This document shows positions 1 through 11,365 of a stretch of 64,000 nt of DNA, one piece after another. This DNA is from Musa acuminata AAA Group (taxonomy: Eukaryota > Streptophyta > Magnoliopsida > Zingiberales > Musaceae), in the NCBI RefSeq assembly GCF_036884655.1, contig NC_088356.1, forward strand, positions 18,863,501-18,927,500, written 5' to 3'. The notes beneath the pieces were generated by a model. It worked only from the letters and a program-made list of their open reading frames with translations. It made no database searches and had not been told where the DNA came from. The translations under genes and the position numbers were made by a program. Position 1 is the first letter of the stretch. Every line of letters begins with the position of its first letter.

Positions 1-1250
1 GGGTTGTGACGATGCTCCTCAAAACTCCAGGCCTACTTTGAGGTGGAGAGGGAGAGGAGAATAGGAAAGGCAAGCAAAAGCTCTAGCGTATGAGGCTCTG
101 AATCCCTCCTATTTATAGAGGTCCCCTGTCAAACCCTAATGGGTTCTCTCCTAGTGAGTATTGGATCTGCATCCAATAAGACAAGGGCTCCGTCAGATAT
201 CTCATATCCGAACCTCTACTCATCGCAATGCCTACCATATGTGTGTGACCCTCTAGGCCCAATATCGAGCTGGCCGTGAGTCATACCTGTTAGAACTCCT
301 TCTAACTCAGTGAATTATTATCCCTGTAATAATTCACTCGACTCATCGACTACGGACGTACTAGGCCACTACGCCGTAGTCCCTAAACGATACAGGGGAA
401 TCCAATCCATTGGACCTATCTGTCCTCAGTTACCATGTACCTATAGTCCCTCATCCATCTAATATCCCAGAGACCATATATCGAGCATGGTGCTGTCAGA
501 CCCATACGGTTTCTACTCGAGTCTCGCTCTAATCGGAATATCCCGGAGAACTCTTTCTCTCTCAACCCGAATGACCCTAGCCAGGGATTTTTCTGAGCAA
601 GAACACATGGGATATTCCCCTCATAACGCCGAGAGTTGATGATCCTCTATCAATACTCAATAGCCCTCGTAAGGTTGACTACCACTCCCAATGACCAGCT
701 ATACTAGATCTGGGACAACCAAACCTATAAGTCTGGTATCAAAGAGTGGAGCACTTATACATGACATCCTTGGTGTCTCAAGTCTAAGGACCAGATACAC
801 CACTAGGACTACGGAATCGCTGTCTAACAATAAGGCATCATCAACCATCCAACATTCTGTAAGCGGATCAATCAGTGAACTCATTCTCCAATGAGCACTT
901 GTACTGTATCCCTAGTGTCCCTACACGAGCAGCTATGAGACCAGCTACATCCATCATATAGACGGGTATACAGCACACCAGTCTGTCCAGTTATTACGAT
1001 GTCCCTCTCGAGTAACCTATGACCGGGATTATTTAGGATATGTGTTTAAAGGTGAATCGATCTCATTATCATGATCTCATCACGATCCGATTCCCATTGC
1101 ACAAATCCAAGGACATCACAATATATATATGTATATATGCAATAGTTATAAAGTGATATACGCCAAAATATAATAAGCAAAAATATTCTGTATCAAGTCA
1201 CATGTGTCATCACTCACGTGATTAGCTTGCTGGGCACTTATGACTAGCAA
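1..1250 (-). mobile_element. Family A LTR fragment, minus orientation, cut by the left window edge
   Basis: Read on the minus strand, this stretch contains a TATA-like box (CTCTATAAATAGG, complement of about 107-120). Its first ~300 bases (from about 1250 down to 940) are the inverse of 1688-1990, including the shared run from the 'CTAGTCATAAGTGCC' start to the 'ATGATGGA' segment. It carries no plausible coding frame; short open frames around 690-890 are on both strands and look like chance. It is probably most of one LTR of a retrotransposon family unrelated to elements B-I. The family cannot be named because no internal coding part is in view, and the left boundary is outside the window. 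Confidence 0.5.
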
Positions 1251-1274
1251 TGTCGCCCCCAAGATTTCCCAACA

Positions 1275-1687
1275 CTATGAATAGGAGGGAAACAAACACC
1301 TATAGACTAGAGATTTCTTGGTTGCCACCTATTCTCCTCTCCCCTTCTTCTCTGATAGCAGGTGTGGAGATTTCAGCAGCGATTCGAGGAGCGTCATCGC
1401 AGCCCTACTATAAGGATCACCGCTAGAGAAGAGGACGCTTGACTTCCTTCATCCTCTCCTATAGATCTGTAGGGATTCAAGGATATATGATCTCCCAAGG
1501 TAACACAACTATCTCACACGTGGTTTTTAGTTTCATGGATTTTATGCACAAATCTTCGCACGACGATGAATACCTTTTTAGGAAATTTGGGGTTTTTATT
1601 TTTTGTTCTTCCACTATGCATGTGATGTCACCCCTAGATTTCCCTATATTAGACATATGTGATTACTTTAGGTCAAGTGGAAGATTG
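1275..1687 (+). mobile_element. Family A LTR right-hand part plus short junction remnant
   Basis: From the degraded TATA region (CTATGAATAGGAGGG at 1275) to about 1648 this matches, in the same orientation, the segment 56060-56501: the pyrimidine-rich block, the 'GGAGCGTC.TCGCA' block and the 'TTTTTATTTTTTGTTCTTC' block occur in both. The remaining ~40 bases (1649-1687) include a purine-rich CAAGTGGAAGAT right before a second LTR start. That is what remains if an element lost nearly all of its interior between two LTRs. A 111-codon open frame at 1439-1774 crosses the boundary and is judged accidental. Confidence 0.45.
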
Positions 1688-1990
1688 TTAGTCATAGGTG
1701 CCCTACAAGCCAATTACGTGAGTGATGACATATATGACATGACACACATTCTTTTTGCTTATTATATTATTTGAATTTTATTACTTTATATTGTTTATTG
1801 AATGAATATATATTATGATGTCATTGGATTTGTGCAATGGGAATCGAATCATGATGAGATCACGATAATGAGACTAGTTCACCTTTAAACACAGATTCTA
1901 AATAATCCATATCATATGATACATGAGAGGGACATCGAGATAACCGGGCAGACTAGTGTACTATATACCCATCCAAATGATGGAGGCAAC
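1688..1990 (+). mobile_element. Family A LTR, left part (split by element B)
   Basis: It starts TGTTAGTCATAGGTGCC and is the reverse complement match of 940-1250. It stops at 1990, where element B begins; the rest resumes at 55951. Bases 1986-1990 (GCAAC) are B's left target-site copy. Compared with the minus copy at 1-1250, about 0.7 kb of the middle of this LTR seems to be missing. Confidence 0.5.
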
Positions 1991-2417
1991 TGTTGAATCT
2001 TAGATTTTGATGATGAAATCAATTGATGTGTTTGTCATCTAATGTGCATTTAAGTGACACAGGACTAGCTTCGATCAGAAAAGGCAAATCGATTAAAGCA
2101 GGAGGAATCATACGTTGGGCCGGAGCAAACATGTCAAAAGATTGGACGTCAGGCCAGAGCAAATATATCAGAAGATTCGACGTATCGGCTGAAGGCTTCG
2201 GTTTGTGAATTCGGGCATCAAGCTAAGAAAATCGGACATTACGCCAAGGAGATCAGATGTTGTGAGAAGACAACATGCTAATTGGGCAATACACTGAAGG
2301 AGAGGACGATGCGCCGAAGGATCGGACAAAGCACCAAAAGAACTAATGACATGCCAGACAACATAGGATTCGCTTGTAATCGATTATGTCTAGATCAAGT
2401 TATTTTAGAGTCTAATT
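1991..2417 (+). mobile_element. Element B 5' LTR, part 1 (U3 start)
   Basis: Begins with the family start TGTTGAATC and runs through the U3 text shared by all copies (GATGATGAAA..., ..CGCCGAAG.ATCGGAC..). It is interrupted at 2418 by minus-strand element C; TAATT at 2413-2417 is the left target copy. It resumes after 13472. Confidence 0.8.
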
Positions 2418-2497
2418 TGTTAGGATCAAGAGCACTAAGAGGGGAGGGGGTGAATTAGTGCAGCGGAAATCTTTCAACGATAAAAAAATGTTCGAAC

Positions 2498-2793
2498 GAT
2501 AAAAACGATTTTGGTGTGAAAGTCGATTCTAAGATTACTTTAACTTAAGATCAAGCGAGATGACGTTAAAGTCAATCTATGAAGGCAGTTTGCAGTTATG
2601 ATGAAAATCAGAATATAAGCGCAAACTGAAATACGACATTCGTGCGATAAAAGCGATTTCGGTATGGAAGCCGATTCGTAAACCACTTTAACTTGAGATG
2701 AAGCGAGATGTAGTTAAAGCAAAGATATAAAGGCAGTTTGTAGTTATGATGGAAATCAGAACGTAAGCGCAAACTGAAATATGATGTTCGTAC
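2498..2793. repeat. 148-bp tandem repeat, two copies, in element C LTR
   Basis: Two consecutive imperfect copies start at 2498 (GATAAAAACGATT) and 2646 (GATAAAAGCGATT), and a third start is visible at 2794. The same pair occurs in the other LTR at 11458-11753, so it predates C's insertion. Half of this unit is related to the 74-bp unit amplified in element H. Confidence 0.8.
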
Positions 2794-3311
2794 GATAAAA
2801 CTGATTTGCGTCTAAACGCCGATTCGGAAAGCACTGAACTTTGAAACATGTTCGTAAAAACACAGAAGGCAGTAAGCTATTGAGAAGGTTTGCAGTAAAG
2901 ATAAGATGCTCAAAGTATATGCAAACCAAGATTTAGAGTGGTTCGGTCAATCTAGACCTACTCCACTTTTGGCTTCCTCCACCGACGAGGTCACCGACGT
3001 CAACTAGAGGCCTTCCTTCAATAGGCGAAGGCCAACCACCCTTTTATAGTTTCACTCCTTTTGACGGGCTTAGGAGACAACCCTTACAGAATTTTCTCTC
3101 CTCTCTTTAAAGCTCAGAACTTAGAAGAAAAGAGGGAGAAGAACTTTTGGCCTTTACAACAATTTTGAGCTCTAAAAATCATAGAACAAGATCAAGATTT
3201 CGGTGTATGTTCAGTGCTTATTCAGTGCTGAATGGGTGGGGTATTTATAGGCCCCAACCTAGTTCAAATTTGGAGCTCAAAACTGTCAATTCCCGGAATT
3301 CCGGGATCTGG

Positions 3312-3662
3312 CGGTTGCACCTCCTGACTAGAGCGGTTGCACCGCCTGGCAGAGCTCGAAGACGGAGCCTCTGGGCAGTGCCACCTCTGTCAGGGGGGAT
3401 TGCACCTCCTGCCAGAGCTCGAAGACCGAGCTCAGGCGGTGCCACCTCCTGACTGAGGCGGTTGCACCTCCTACCAGAGCTCGAAGACCGAGCTCAAGCG
3501 GTGCCAACTCTTGTTAGGAGAGGTTGCACCGCCCAGTCTCGCTCGAAGACTGAGCCCAGGCAGTGCCACCGCCTGGCTAGAGCGGTTGCACCTCCCAGTC
3601 TCGCTCGGAAACTTCGCCCAGGTGGTGCAACCTCCTGCCTTGGGCGGTTCAACCACCTGGCA
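3312..3662. repeat. GC-rich short palindrome array in element C U3
   Basis: Repeated blocks of the type GGCGGTTGCACC / GGCGGTGCCACC alternate with CTCGAAGACCGAGCTC-like blocks, themselves near-palindromes. The block lies upstream of the TATA box. The counterpart in the other LTR is at about 12262-12622. Confidence 0.75.
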
Positions 3663-4513
3663 GAAATCAGGGTCCGAATGGGTTGATCCATTCTGCCCAA
3701 TTTGGGTTTTTTAGGGGCCCAATTGCCCCAAGATTAAGTTAATGGGATCACCTCCCATTTCCAACTTAATCATTGTGCTAACTACGATATCTCCTAAGAC
3801 ATTTACTGCAACTTGCTCCAGTGCGTCAATCGCTTCTTCCAGCGAGCTTCCGGTGAACTTTCGTCGATCATCCGATGAACCCTCGGTGATGCTCCTGCAG
3901 ACTTCCGACAAACTCCTGGACTTGCGACGATCCACTTGGCGAGTTCCGACAAGCTTCTTTGGCAAGCTCATGGACTTCTCGGATTTGTTCCTGCAAAACC
4001 TCCGATGATTGTCCGAACTTCCGTCGAATTCTTGAACTCCCAACGTGATCATTATCTTGACTCCGGCGTAACTCCTACTGCATGTCTTACTTTCATCGTA
4101 GTTAATCCTGCACACTTAAAACAAAACTTCGATTGAGACAATTAATCCTAAGCAATTAACCAAGTTGTCCGGCATGTCATTGGTCCCTCGACGCTTCGTC
4201 CGATTCTTCGGCGCATCGTCCTCTCCTACAGCCTATTGCCCAATCGGCCAGTTGACTCCGCAACTCCGATATCCTTGGCACAATACCTGCTCTTCTTGGC
4301 CCGATGCTCGAGTCCACGGCCCGAAGCCTTCTATCGATACGTCGACCGATCCACCGGCCCGACGTCCAATCTTCTGACATGTTCCTCCGGCACAACATGA
4401 TTTTCCTGCTTTAATTATCTCATCCTGATCGAAGCATCCTACATCACTCAAAACGCAGATTAAATCATAAACATATATCAAGTAGTTTCATCATCAAAAT
4501 ATGAGATTCAACA

Positions 4514-7361
4514 ATCTCCCCCTTTTTTATGATGACAACCATTTGATGACGGAGTTAAACTTAACTCCCGGAGTTTAAACAAACTCCCCCTATCAATATG
4601 CTGTATTTATATAATCTTGAATTCAAACTGAATTCAAGTCATTGCAATGAATACTTGCAACACGTCATCATGAACTTATGCATAAACTTATGCATAACAT
4701 CATACTTCTCCTCCTTTGTCATCAACAAAAAGGAGAAGTCCAACTATTCTTGTGTTTGGAATATTAGTTTAACTTATTGCATGAAAAACATAATATCAAG
4801 TTTTATCATCATGTAATTTTGAAGCCAGAAAATTCAGCAAATGTTACATCATGCTTAGAACATTCAAGCTATCAAGTTTTAGATATGTAAGTTTTACAGC
4901 ATACAAGATAGCACTTTTGGTAATGTTCAAGATAGTAAGTTCTACATCATGCAAACTAGCAATATTGAGATGTTCAAGAAAGCAACTCTTGCTTCTTGAA
5001 ATATGTAAATTTGTCAAGTTTTGCTAGATGTGCAAGTTAGCATTTTTGCCTCTTAAGATAGGAAAGATAGCACATTTGCTTCTTTTGAGATAGCAACTTT
5101 TTGCTTCTCTTTAGACTACAAGCTAGCAATTTTTACGATATGTAAGTTTCACAATATACAAGCTAGCAAAAATTTCGAAAGCAAATGCAAGATAGCTTTC
5201 TTGTGTAAGCTCATAATTCTTGCTTCCTATTGCAATATGCAAGTTGCAAGTTTTGCTTCTTGAGATAGGCAAGATAGCACTTTTGTAATTTTTGTTTCTT
5301 AAGATAGGCAAGCTTGTGATGTTTAAAATAACAAGCTCTTTCTTCTAGAAGTGCCATTTTTGCTTTCTTTGCAAAGTGTAAGCTAGCAAAATGTTTGAAA
5401 AAGTGATCAAGTTTTGCAACATACAAGCTAGCAAAAATGCCAAACTAGCAAGAGATAATGTTTTACATGAGGCAAGCAAACAATTTGGCAAATGTTACAT
5501 TTGCATCTTCTCTTTTGAGAAGTGCAATTTTTGCTTTCATCTTGAATTGTGCAAGCTAGTTAGTTTGCCTCTTTTCATGATGTCCACGCTAGAAATTCTT
5601 GCTCCCCCTTTGTCATTGTCAAAAAGAAGGGAAGACCCTTATATCAATTTTCATATTATGACAAAGGTAAGTATCATTCTTATTTGTGCATCATTATATA
5701 TTCAAATTAAAACATACACAATTTCAATAACCTTATTTTTCATGCACGATACCGAAAAATAAATCAATCATCATTAATAAGCATATCATACATGATACTC
5801 AAACATTAAAATTTTCAAGCATTTATCAACATGTTGATCATGATACCAAACATTAATCATTTAAAGCATTCATGATACACATCATATGCAATAAATACAT
5901 CATGTACATCATTATCATAAGTATTGCATACATCATTTTAACTTTATGAATATTTCATCATTGCATGCATCATACCAAAACATTTCAAGCCATGCAAGCC
6001 ATAAATACAAAGAAATCATGTCATGAAGGATAAAATTATTTGAATACCAAAAGACATGATTCGTATAGTAAATATCTTCTTTAAATAAAATATCAAGAAA
6101 AATCATAGGAGTACAAAGAAGAGATCTTGTTTTAAAAGAAAAATCAAGTAATAAATCCAAGAACTCACAAGGAAAAATCATGATTCATTTAGAAAATCTC
6201 CTCTTAAGAGAATATCAAGTAAAATCGTAGAAGATCGATTAATGAGAAATTTTGATTTATAATAAAATCTCATGTATCGAATGTCGAGAAATCAAAATGA
6301 TGATTTATATAAAAAAAATATCACAAGTTATATTCAAGAGAAAAATCATCATTCATTTTCAACTTATTCAATTTGTCACATCAATATTTCTTAGATATGC
6401 ATGATACCAAAATATGGTTTTAAATCTTTAACATATAACATGCATAAATTGAAAGGAGAAGGGAAGAATTCAAACGTATAAAGATTTCAACCATCTCATA
6501 AACAAATGTAAGACCAAGTCATGAATCCAAAATTCCGTGAATCAAAATGATCATCAAAGGTAATCTCATGTTATTCCAAGAAATCAATATCATGATTTCG
6601 ATAAAACTCATTTCAAATTTAAATCATCAAAATCATCAAAATATCAACATTACTTTCAAGAGATTCAAAATGGTATACATAGATTTATCATAATAAACAT
6701 CAAGATCAATAGGATAGAGAAAAATAATTTTTCAAGGAAAAAATATTTTCCTCTTTTTAGTTGTTTCAATTCATATGATTTTATTTCACTTATACCAAAT
6801 AAAAACATGTATAATGTTTAAAACCGAAAGTGTAAGATTTATTACAACAAAGATTAATAAGGCACTTTCATTATGGTAAAAATCAATAATCCATAAATCA
6901 CAAGATTCATATGCATAATTTTGAAATTTATTAAGCATGATTATTATGCATGACACTAAAATATGGTTTCAAAATGTTTAATATTTTCATTACATCATTA
7001 TGCAATGGTTTCATTGAACATAATTTTGAATGATTCTTATAGATAACTAAAACTTCTTTAGTTTTAATTTATGTGATTGACTTTATATTAGCATGCTCAA
7101 GTTTTGTTCTTATGTCAAAAACATACATCATGTTTGAAAACCAAAGACAAGGTTTAAAAAAAATATCATCAAGCCTTCCATATAAAATCCATGCATCATC
7201 ATTGAAAGTTAATATGGAAATCATCAAAATACACATTCTTGCTTCTCAAGCACATATATATGATTATTTAAATCTAACATTTTATTCTATTAACATAAAA
7301 CATATAATTTTCAAGAAAAATAATTATTCAAAAGAAAAGAGAAAATGCATCATGGAAAACA
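4514..7361 (-). mobile_element. AT-rich non-coding interior of element I/C, with PPT at its left end
   Basis: Between the C 3' LTR and the gag of element I there is about 2.85 kb of AT-rich sequence with no recognisable coding region. On the minus strand the end next to the LTR is purine-rich (complement of ATCTCCCCCTTTTTTATGATG, 4514-4534), the usual PPT. The part at 4830-5600 is made of degenerate repeats with the cores GCTAGC, AAGATAGC and CAAGCTAGCAA. A second PPT-like block (complement of GCTCCCCCTTTGTC) is at about 5601-5614. Its length equals a full interior of one element of this lineage. Confidence 0.65.
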
Positions 7362-8315
7362 TCAAGTAATTTCAAAATAATTCAAGAGAGTTGAGTTACT
7401 TACCTTGTAGTCGAAGCCCGTCAAAGCCCAATTCGCCGTTTCATTTTTGGAAGTTCTTGATTCATCCTTGGGTGCCTTCCTTTTCTTTGGCCTCTTCCTC
7501 CGTTCAAGTTCATTATTTATTTTAAATTTTTGTTTAATGAACTTATTAAGAGTTAGTGTTCGAAGTTCAAGTTCATCATTGTCCTCATCACTTGAGTCAT
7601 CGCTCAAGTGGTATTCATTTGTCCGAAGTTCTAAATCCTTCCTATTCTTTGGAAGGTGGTTCAAGTGTTCATTGTGTTCATCATGTGCATTGTGCACCAT
7701 TTCATATGTCATCAATGAGCCGATAAGTTCTTCAAGTGGAAAAATATTTAAATCTTTTGTTTCTTGTATTGCCGTTACTTTTGATTCCTAAGCTTTAGAA
7801 AGTGATCGTAAAACTTTACTAACAAGTTCAAAATTCGAGAAACATTTGCCAAGAGCTTGTAAACCATTGACGACATCCGTAAAACGGGTGTACATGTCAA
7901 CAATGGTTTCGCTTGGCTTCATTTGAAAAAGCTCGAAATCATGCATTAAAATGTTCACTTTCGAGTCTTTGACTCTACTAGTTCCCTCGTGCGTGATTTC
8001 AAGTGTTCGCCAAATATCAAAAGCCGTTTCGCATGTAGAAATCCGATTGAACTCATTTTTGTCCAAAGCGCAAAATAAGGCATTCATAGCCTTTGCGTTT
8101 AAAGAAAAATACATCTTCTCCAAATCTGACCATTCGTTCATCGGTTTAGAGGGAAGTTGAAAGCCGTTTTCAATGATATTCCATAAATCTAAATTCATAG
8201 AAATCAAGAAAACTCTCATTCGAGTTTTCCAATAAGTGTAGTCCAATCCGTTAAACAATGGTGGACGAACAACCGAAAAGCCCTCTTGAAAGCCATGAAG
8301 AGCCATTTCTCTCAA
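7362..8315 (-). pseudogene. Truncated, interrupted gag of element I
   Basis: Minus-strand copia-type gag (UBN2-like capsid region). The N-terminal part at 7788-8315 reads the family hallmarks FNGLDYTYWKTRMRVF, ALDKNEFNRIS and FDIWRTLEITHEGTSRVKDS. A TAG at 7788-7790 falls where relatives have SLSK.WDSKV. The downstream piece at 7362-7715 continues in another frame through an acidic Ser/Asp stretch and a Lys/Arg-rich stretch to the tail NYFEIT. The zinc knuckle seen in element E gag is absent. The likely family start is the ATG at 8306, with an upstream in-frame ATG at 8315. Confidence 0.75.
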
Positions 8316-8342
8316 GTGTAAATCCGAAATGAGAAATACCGG

Positions 8343-8354
8343 GCTCTGATACCA
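8343..8354 (-). other. Primer-binding site of element I (initiator tRNA-Met)
   Basis: GCTCTGATACCA on the + strand is TGGTATCAGAGC on the element's strand, the standard plant copia PBS complementary to the 3' end of initiator tRNA-Met. Two bases separate it from the LTR end at 8357. Confidence 0.85.
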
Positions 8355-8356
8355 AT

Positions 8357-9988
8357 TGTTAGGATCGAAGCGGCACTAAGAGGGGGGGGTGAATTAGTGC
8401 AGCGGTAAAGTGTGATAAACTTTTGACGATTTAAACACTTTCGGAAACTTCGTACGATAAAAGTAACGTTTTCGTTTGAAACCGTTTCGATTGCATTTTA
8501 ACTTGAAGAGATAAGTAAGACGGAGACAAAGAAGTAGAGCATTAAAGTGCAAATGGTTTGCAGTAATGTAAAAGACAATAAGTAAATGCAAACCAGAGAT
8601 CACGCCGATTTTATAGTGGTTCGGTCAAATGACCTACATCCACTTGCGAGGCCCCTCTTCGATGAGGCTCCCACCTTCCACTAGCAAATCTCTTGAAATG
8701 GAAGGGCAAATACCCCTCTTACAACCTTTTACAAGTAGTTCAACCTCTTACAAATTTTCAGCAAGAAAGAAGGAGGAGAACTCTCTAGCAAATTGAAAAC
8801 AAGACTGCTAAGACTTTCTAAGACTTTTCTCTCAATCAATTGCTTCTCAAAAGTTGTATTCTCAGCTGAGACTTGAGGGGTATTTATAGGCCTCAAGAGG
8901 ATTCAAATTTGGGCTCCAAAAATTTGAATTCTCTTATGTTCCCGATGCTGGCGGTGCCACCGCCCAGCGCTCGGGTGCTGGGCGGTGCAACCGCCCAACC
9001 CAGGAGGTGTCACTGCCCAGCTCTCGGGTGCTGGGCGGTGCCACCGCCCAGCCTAGGCGGTCCTAGGCGGTGCCACCGCCTAGGCCAATTCAGCTCACTG
9101 GTTGGGCTCCAAACTTGGCCCAAACCAGTCCGAACTCGGGCCCAATTGGCCCCTACTTGGGTTATAGGATTAACACCTAATCCTAACCCTAATTAATGTG
9201 CTAACTACGAATTTAAAGACATTTTCTAAGCTATTACAAAGTCCGTAAGTCAAGACTTCTTCCGGCGAGCTTCCGGCGAACTTCCGACGGTCTTCCGATA
9301 AACTCTCGGAAACCATTCTGCGGACTCCCGGCAAGCTCCTAGACTTCACGATTTGATCTTGGCGAGTTCCAACAAGATTCTTCGGTAAGCTCCGATCTTT
9401 CTCGGTGAGCTCCGCAAACTTCCAACGAACCTTCCGGCGAGCTTCTGAAAAACCCTTCGGCAAGCTCCCTACTCATTCTCGGCTAGTTCCGGCAGCATTC
9501 CCGACGAACCTTCGGACTTCCGTCGAACTCTCGAACTCCCAACGAATCCTTCGCGCTTGACTCTAGCACTTTGTTTCGCTTTATGTCTTCATCGTTATCG
9601 TAGTTAATCCTGCACACACAAACCAAAACTCAACTCAGATCTAGACAATTATTACAACGCGAATTGACATTCTGTTGCCCGGCACGTCATTGGTTGGCGC
9701 TTCGTCTGATTCTTCGGTGCATCGTCCTCTCTTGCGGCTTGTTGCCCAATCGACGATTGACCTCCGCAACCCCGATATCCTTGGTGCAATTTCGCTCTCC
9801 TTGGCCCGATGCCCGACATCCGAAGCATTCAGCCATCCAATATCCTGACGTGATCTCTTCCGGTGCAACGTCAATTCCTTCTGCGTCAACTTTCTAAACC
9901 TGATCGAGTAGACCTGCATCGCTCAAAATGCAGTTTAAATCATAAACACATATCAAGTGGTTTCATCATCAAAATACGAGATTCAACA
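8357..9988 (-). mobile_element. Element I 5' LTR
   Basis: An LTR of the E type (..GGATCGAAGCGGCAC.., GAGGCCCCTCTTCGATGAGG), 1632 bp, clearly different from the C LTRs that flank it. TATA-like box TATTTATA at 8881-8888. A U3 palindrome array GGCGGTGCCACCGCC lies at about 8949-9082. It has PBS and gag on its left but no second I-type LTR anywhere, so element I has lost its 3' LTR. Bases just after it (CATGT, 9989-9993) find no partner TSD. Confidence 0.85.
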
Positions 9989-10355
9989 CATGTATTCGAG
10001 CACATTTTTGCCATAGTTTTTCAAATACACTCATGAAAATAACACATGCTTATCATCATGTATAGCTTAAAATCTCATGCATAAAATTGTTAATCAAAAT
10101 ATCATTATGCATTTCTTCAAATCAAACATGATTTAATCAAAATCGAGAAATAACAATGGAAATCAACGTAATACACATTATTACTTCTTAACCATGATTT
10201 CATATTTTCAATCAAGATCATTTTATTTGTTTATCATAAAATATGTAATATTATCATTTTCGAAATTACTTAGCATGATCATAATTTTTTTTTTAAACAT
10301 GTAATTTTTAAGAAAATTAATTCTAAACTAAAAAAGAAAATACATCATGAAAGCA
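9989..10355 (-). mobile_element. Remnant of element C non-coding interior
   Basis: AT-rich sequence that matches, in inverse orientation, the region just after gag in element H (39295-39600). It is the part of C's interior that follows C's gag before the I junction. No gene seen. Confidence 0.65.
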
Positions 10356-11315
10356 TCAAGTAATTTCAAAATAAATTAGGGGGATTTCGATTACCTCATC
10401 ATTGAAAACGATTAAGGCGTAGTTTGCCACCTCGCCTTTCTTGATTTTCTCCTCATCTTCGGAGGAGCTCGATTCATCCCACTTTGTGTTCTTCTTCTTT
10501 GGCCTCTTCCTTCGTTCAAGTTTATTGTTTATTTTAGATTTTTGTTTAATAAACTTATTAAGATTTAGTGTTCGAAGTTCAAGTTCATCATTGTCCTCAT
10601 CACTTGAGTCATCGCTCAAGTGGTATTCATTTGTCCGGAGTTCCAAATCCTTTCTGTTCTTTGGAAGGTGATTTTGTTCACCATGTTCATCATGTGCATT
10701 GTGCACCATTTTATATGTCATCAATGAACCAATTAGTTCTTCAAGTGGTAAGTTGTTTAGGTTTTTAGCTTCTTGTATTGCAGTTACTTTTGAATCCCAC
10801 TTCTTAGAAAGAGAACGCAAAATCTTGTTTACGAGTTCAAAATCCGAAAAACATTTTCCAAGAGCTCTTAAACTATTGACGACATCCGTGAAACGGGTGT
10901 ACATGTCGCCTATAGTCTCGCTTGGTTGCATTCGAAAAAGCTCAAAATCATGCAATATAATGTTAACTTTCGAGTCTTTGACTCTACTAGTTCCCTCGTG
11001 CGTGATTTCAAGTGTTCGCCAAATGTCAAAAGCCGTTTCGCATGTAGAAATCCGATTGAACTCATTTTTGTCCAAAGCGCAAAATAAGGCATTCATAGCC
11101 TTTACGTTTAAAGAAAAATACTTCTTCTCCAAATCCAACCATTCGTTCATCGGTTTAGAGGGAAGTTGAAAACCGTTTTCAACGATATTCCATAAATCCA
11201 AATTCATAGAAATCAAGAAAACTCTCATTCAAGTTTTCCAATAAGTGTAGTCCGTCCCATTGAACATGGGTGAACGTGTAATAGAATGGCCCACTTGGTT
11301 TCCGACGTATGCCAT
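10356..11315 (-). pseudogene. Truncated gag of element C, one premature stop
   Basis: Starts at the ATG at 11315 (MAYVGNQVGHS..) and continues through FNGTDYTYWKT to an in-frame TGA at 11226-11228. It then stays open for 290 codons to the stop at 10356. The body carries the UBN2-like capsid hallmarks (LWNIVENGF, MNALFCALDKNEFNR, DMYTRFTDVVN), a Ser/Asp/Glu stretch, a Lys/Arg stretch and the tail EIPLIYFEIT. The CX2CX4HX4C knuckle is absent. The single stop arises at a CpG-type arginine codon position, consistent with cytosine deamination. It is the best preserved gag of the - strand non-autonomous copies. Confidence 0.8.
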
Positions 11316-11351
11316 CTCTCTTGGGTTTATATCCGTTTGAGAGTTAACCCC

Positions 11352-11363
11352 GCTCTGATACCA
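11352..11363 (-). other. Primer-binding site of element C (initiator tRNA-Met)
   Basis: GCTCTGATACCA on the + strand, two bases from the 5' LTR of C. It is a perfect match to the lineage's PBS. Confidence 0.85.
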
Positions 11364-11365
11364 AT

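Larger units (their letters stand above)
2418..4513 (-). mobile_element. Element C 3' LTR
   Basis: Runs from TGTTAGGATCAAGAGC (complement of the LTR end) to ..GAGATTCAACA. The TATA-like box is TATTTATA at 3242-3249, complement TATAAATA. Upstream U3 holds alternating GGCGGTTGCACC / GGTGCCACC blocks (about 3312-3662). The U5-side part has a 148-bp tandem repeat. Open frames of 60-134 codons in the LTR lie on both strands, recur in every LTR copy and show no recognisable domain, so they are not annotated as genes. Confidence 0.85.

Noticed and set aside
3711..4115. tRNA or other RNA genes in GC-rich LTR stretches
   Set aside because: No cloverleaf, A-box or B-box arrangement is visible; the GC-rich text is the U3 palindrome field and its flanks.
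10441..11169. Long plus-strand open frames opposite gag of C (also 7447-7791 opposite gag of I)
   Set aside because: They mirror the gag coding strand; Ser/Leu/Phe-rich runs are the complement of the acidic and lysine-rich gag stretches.
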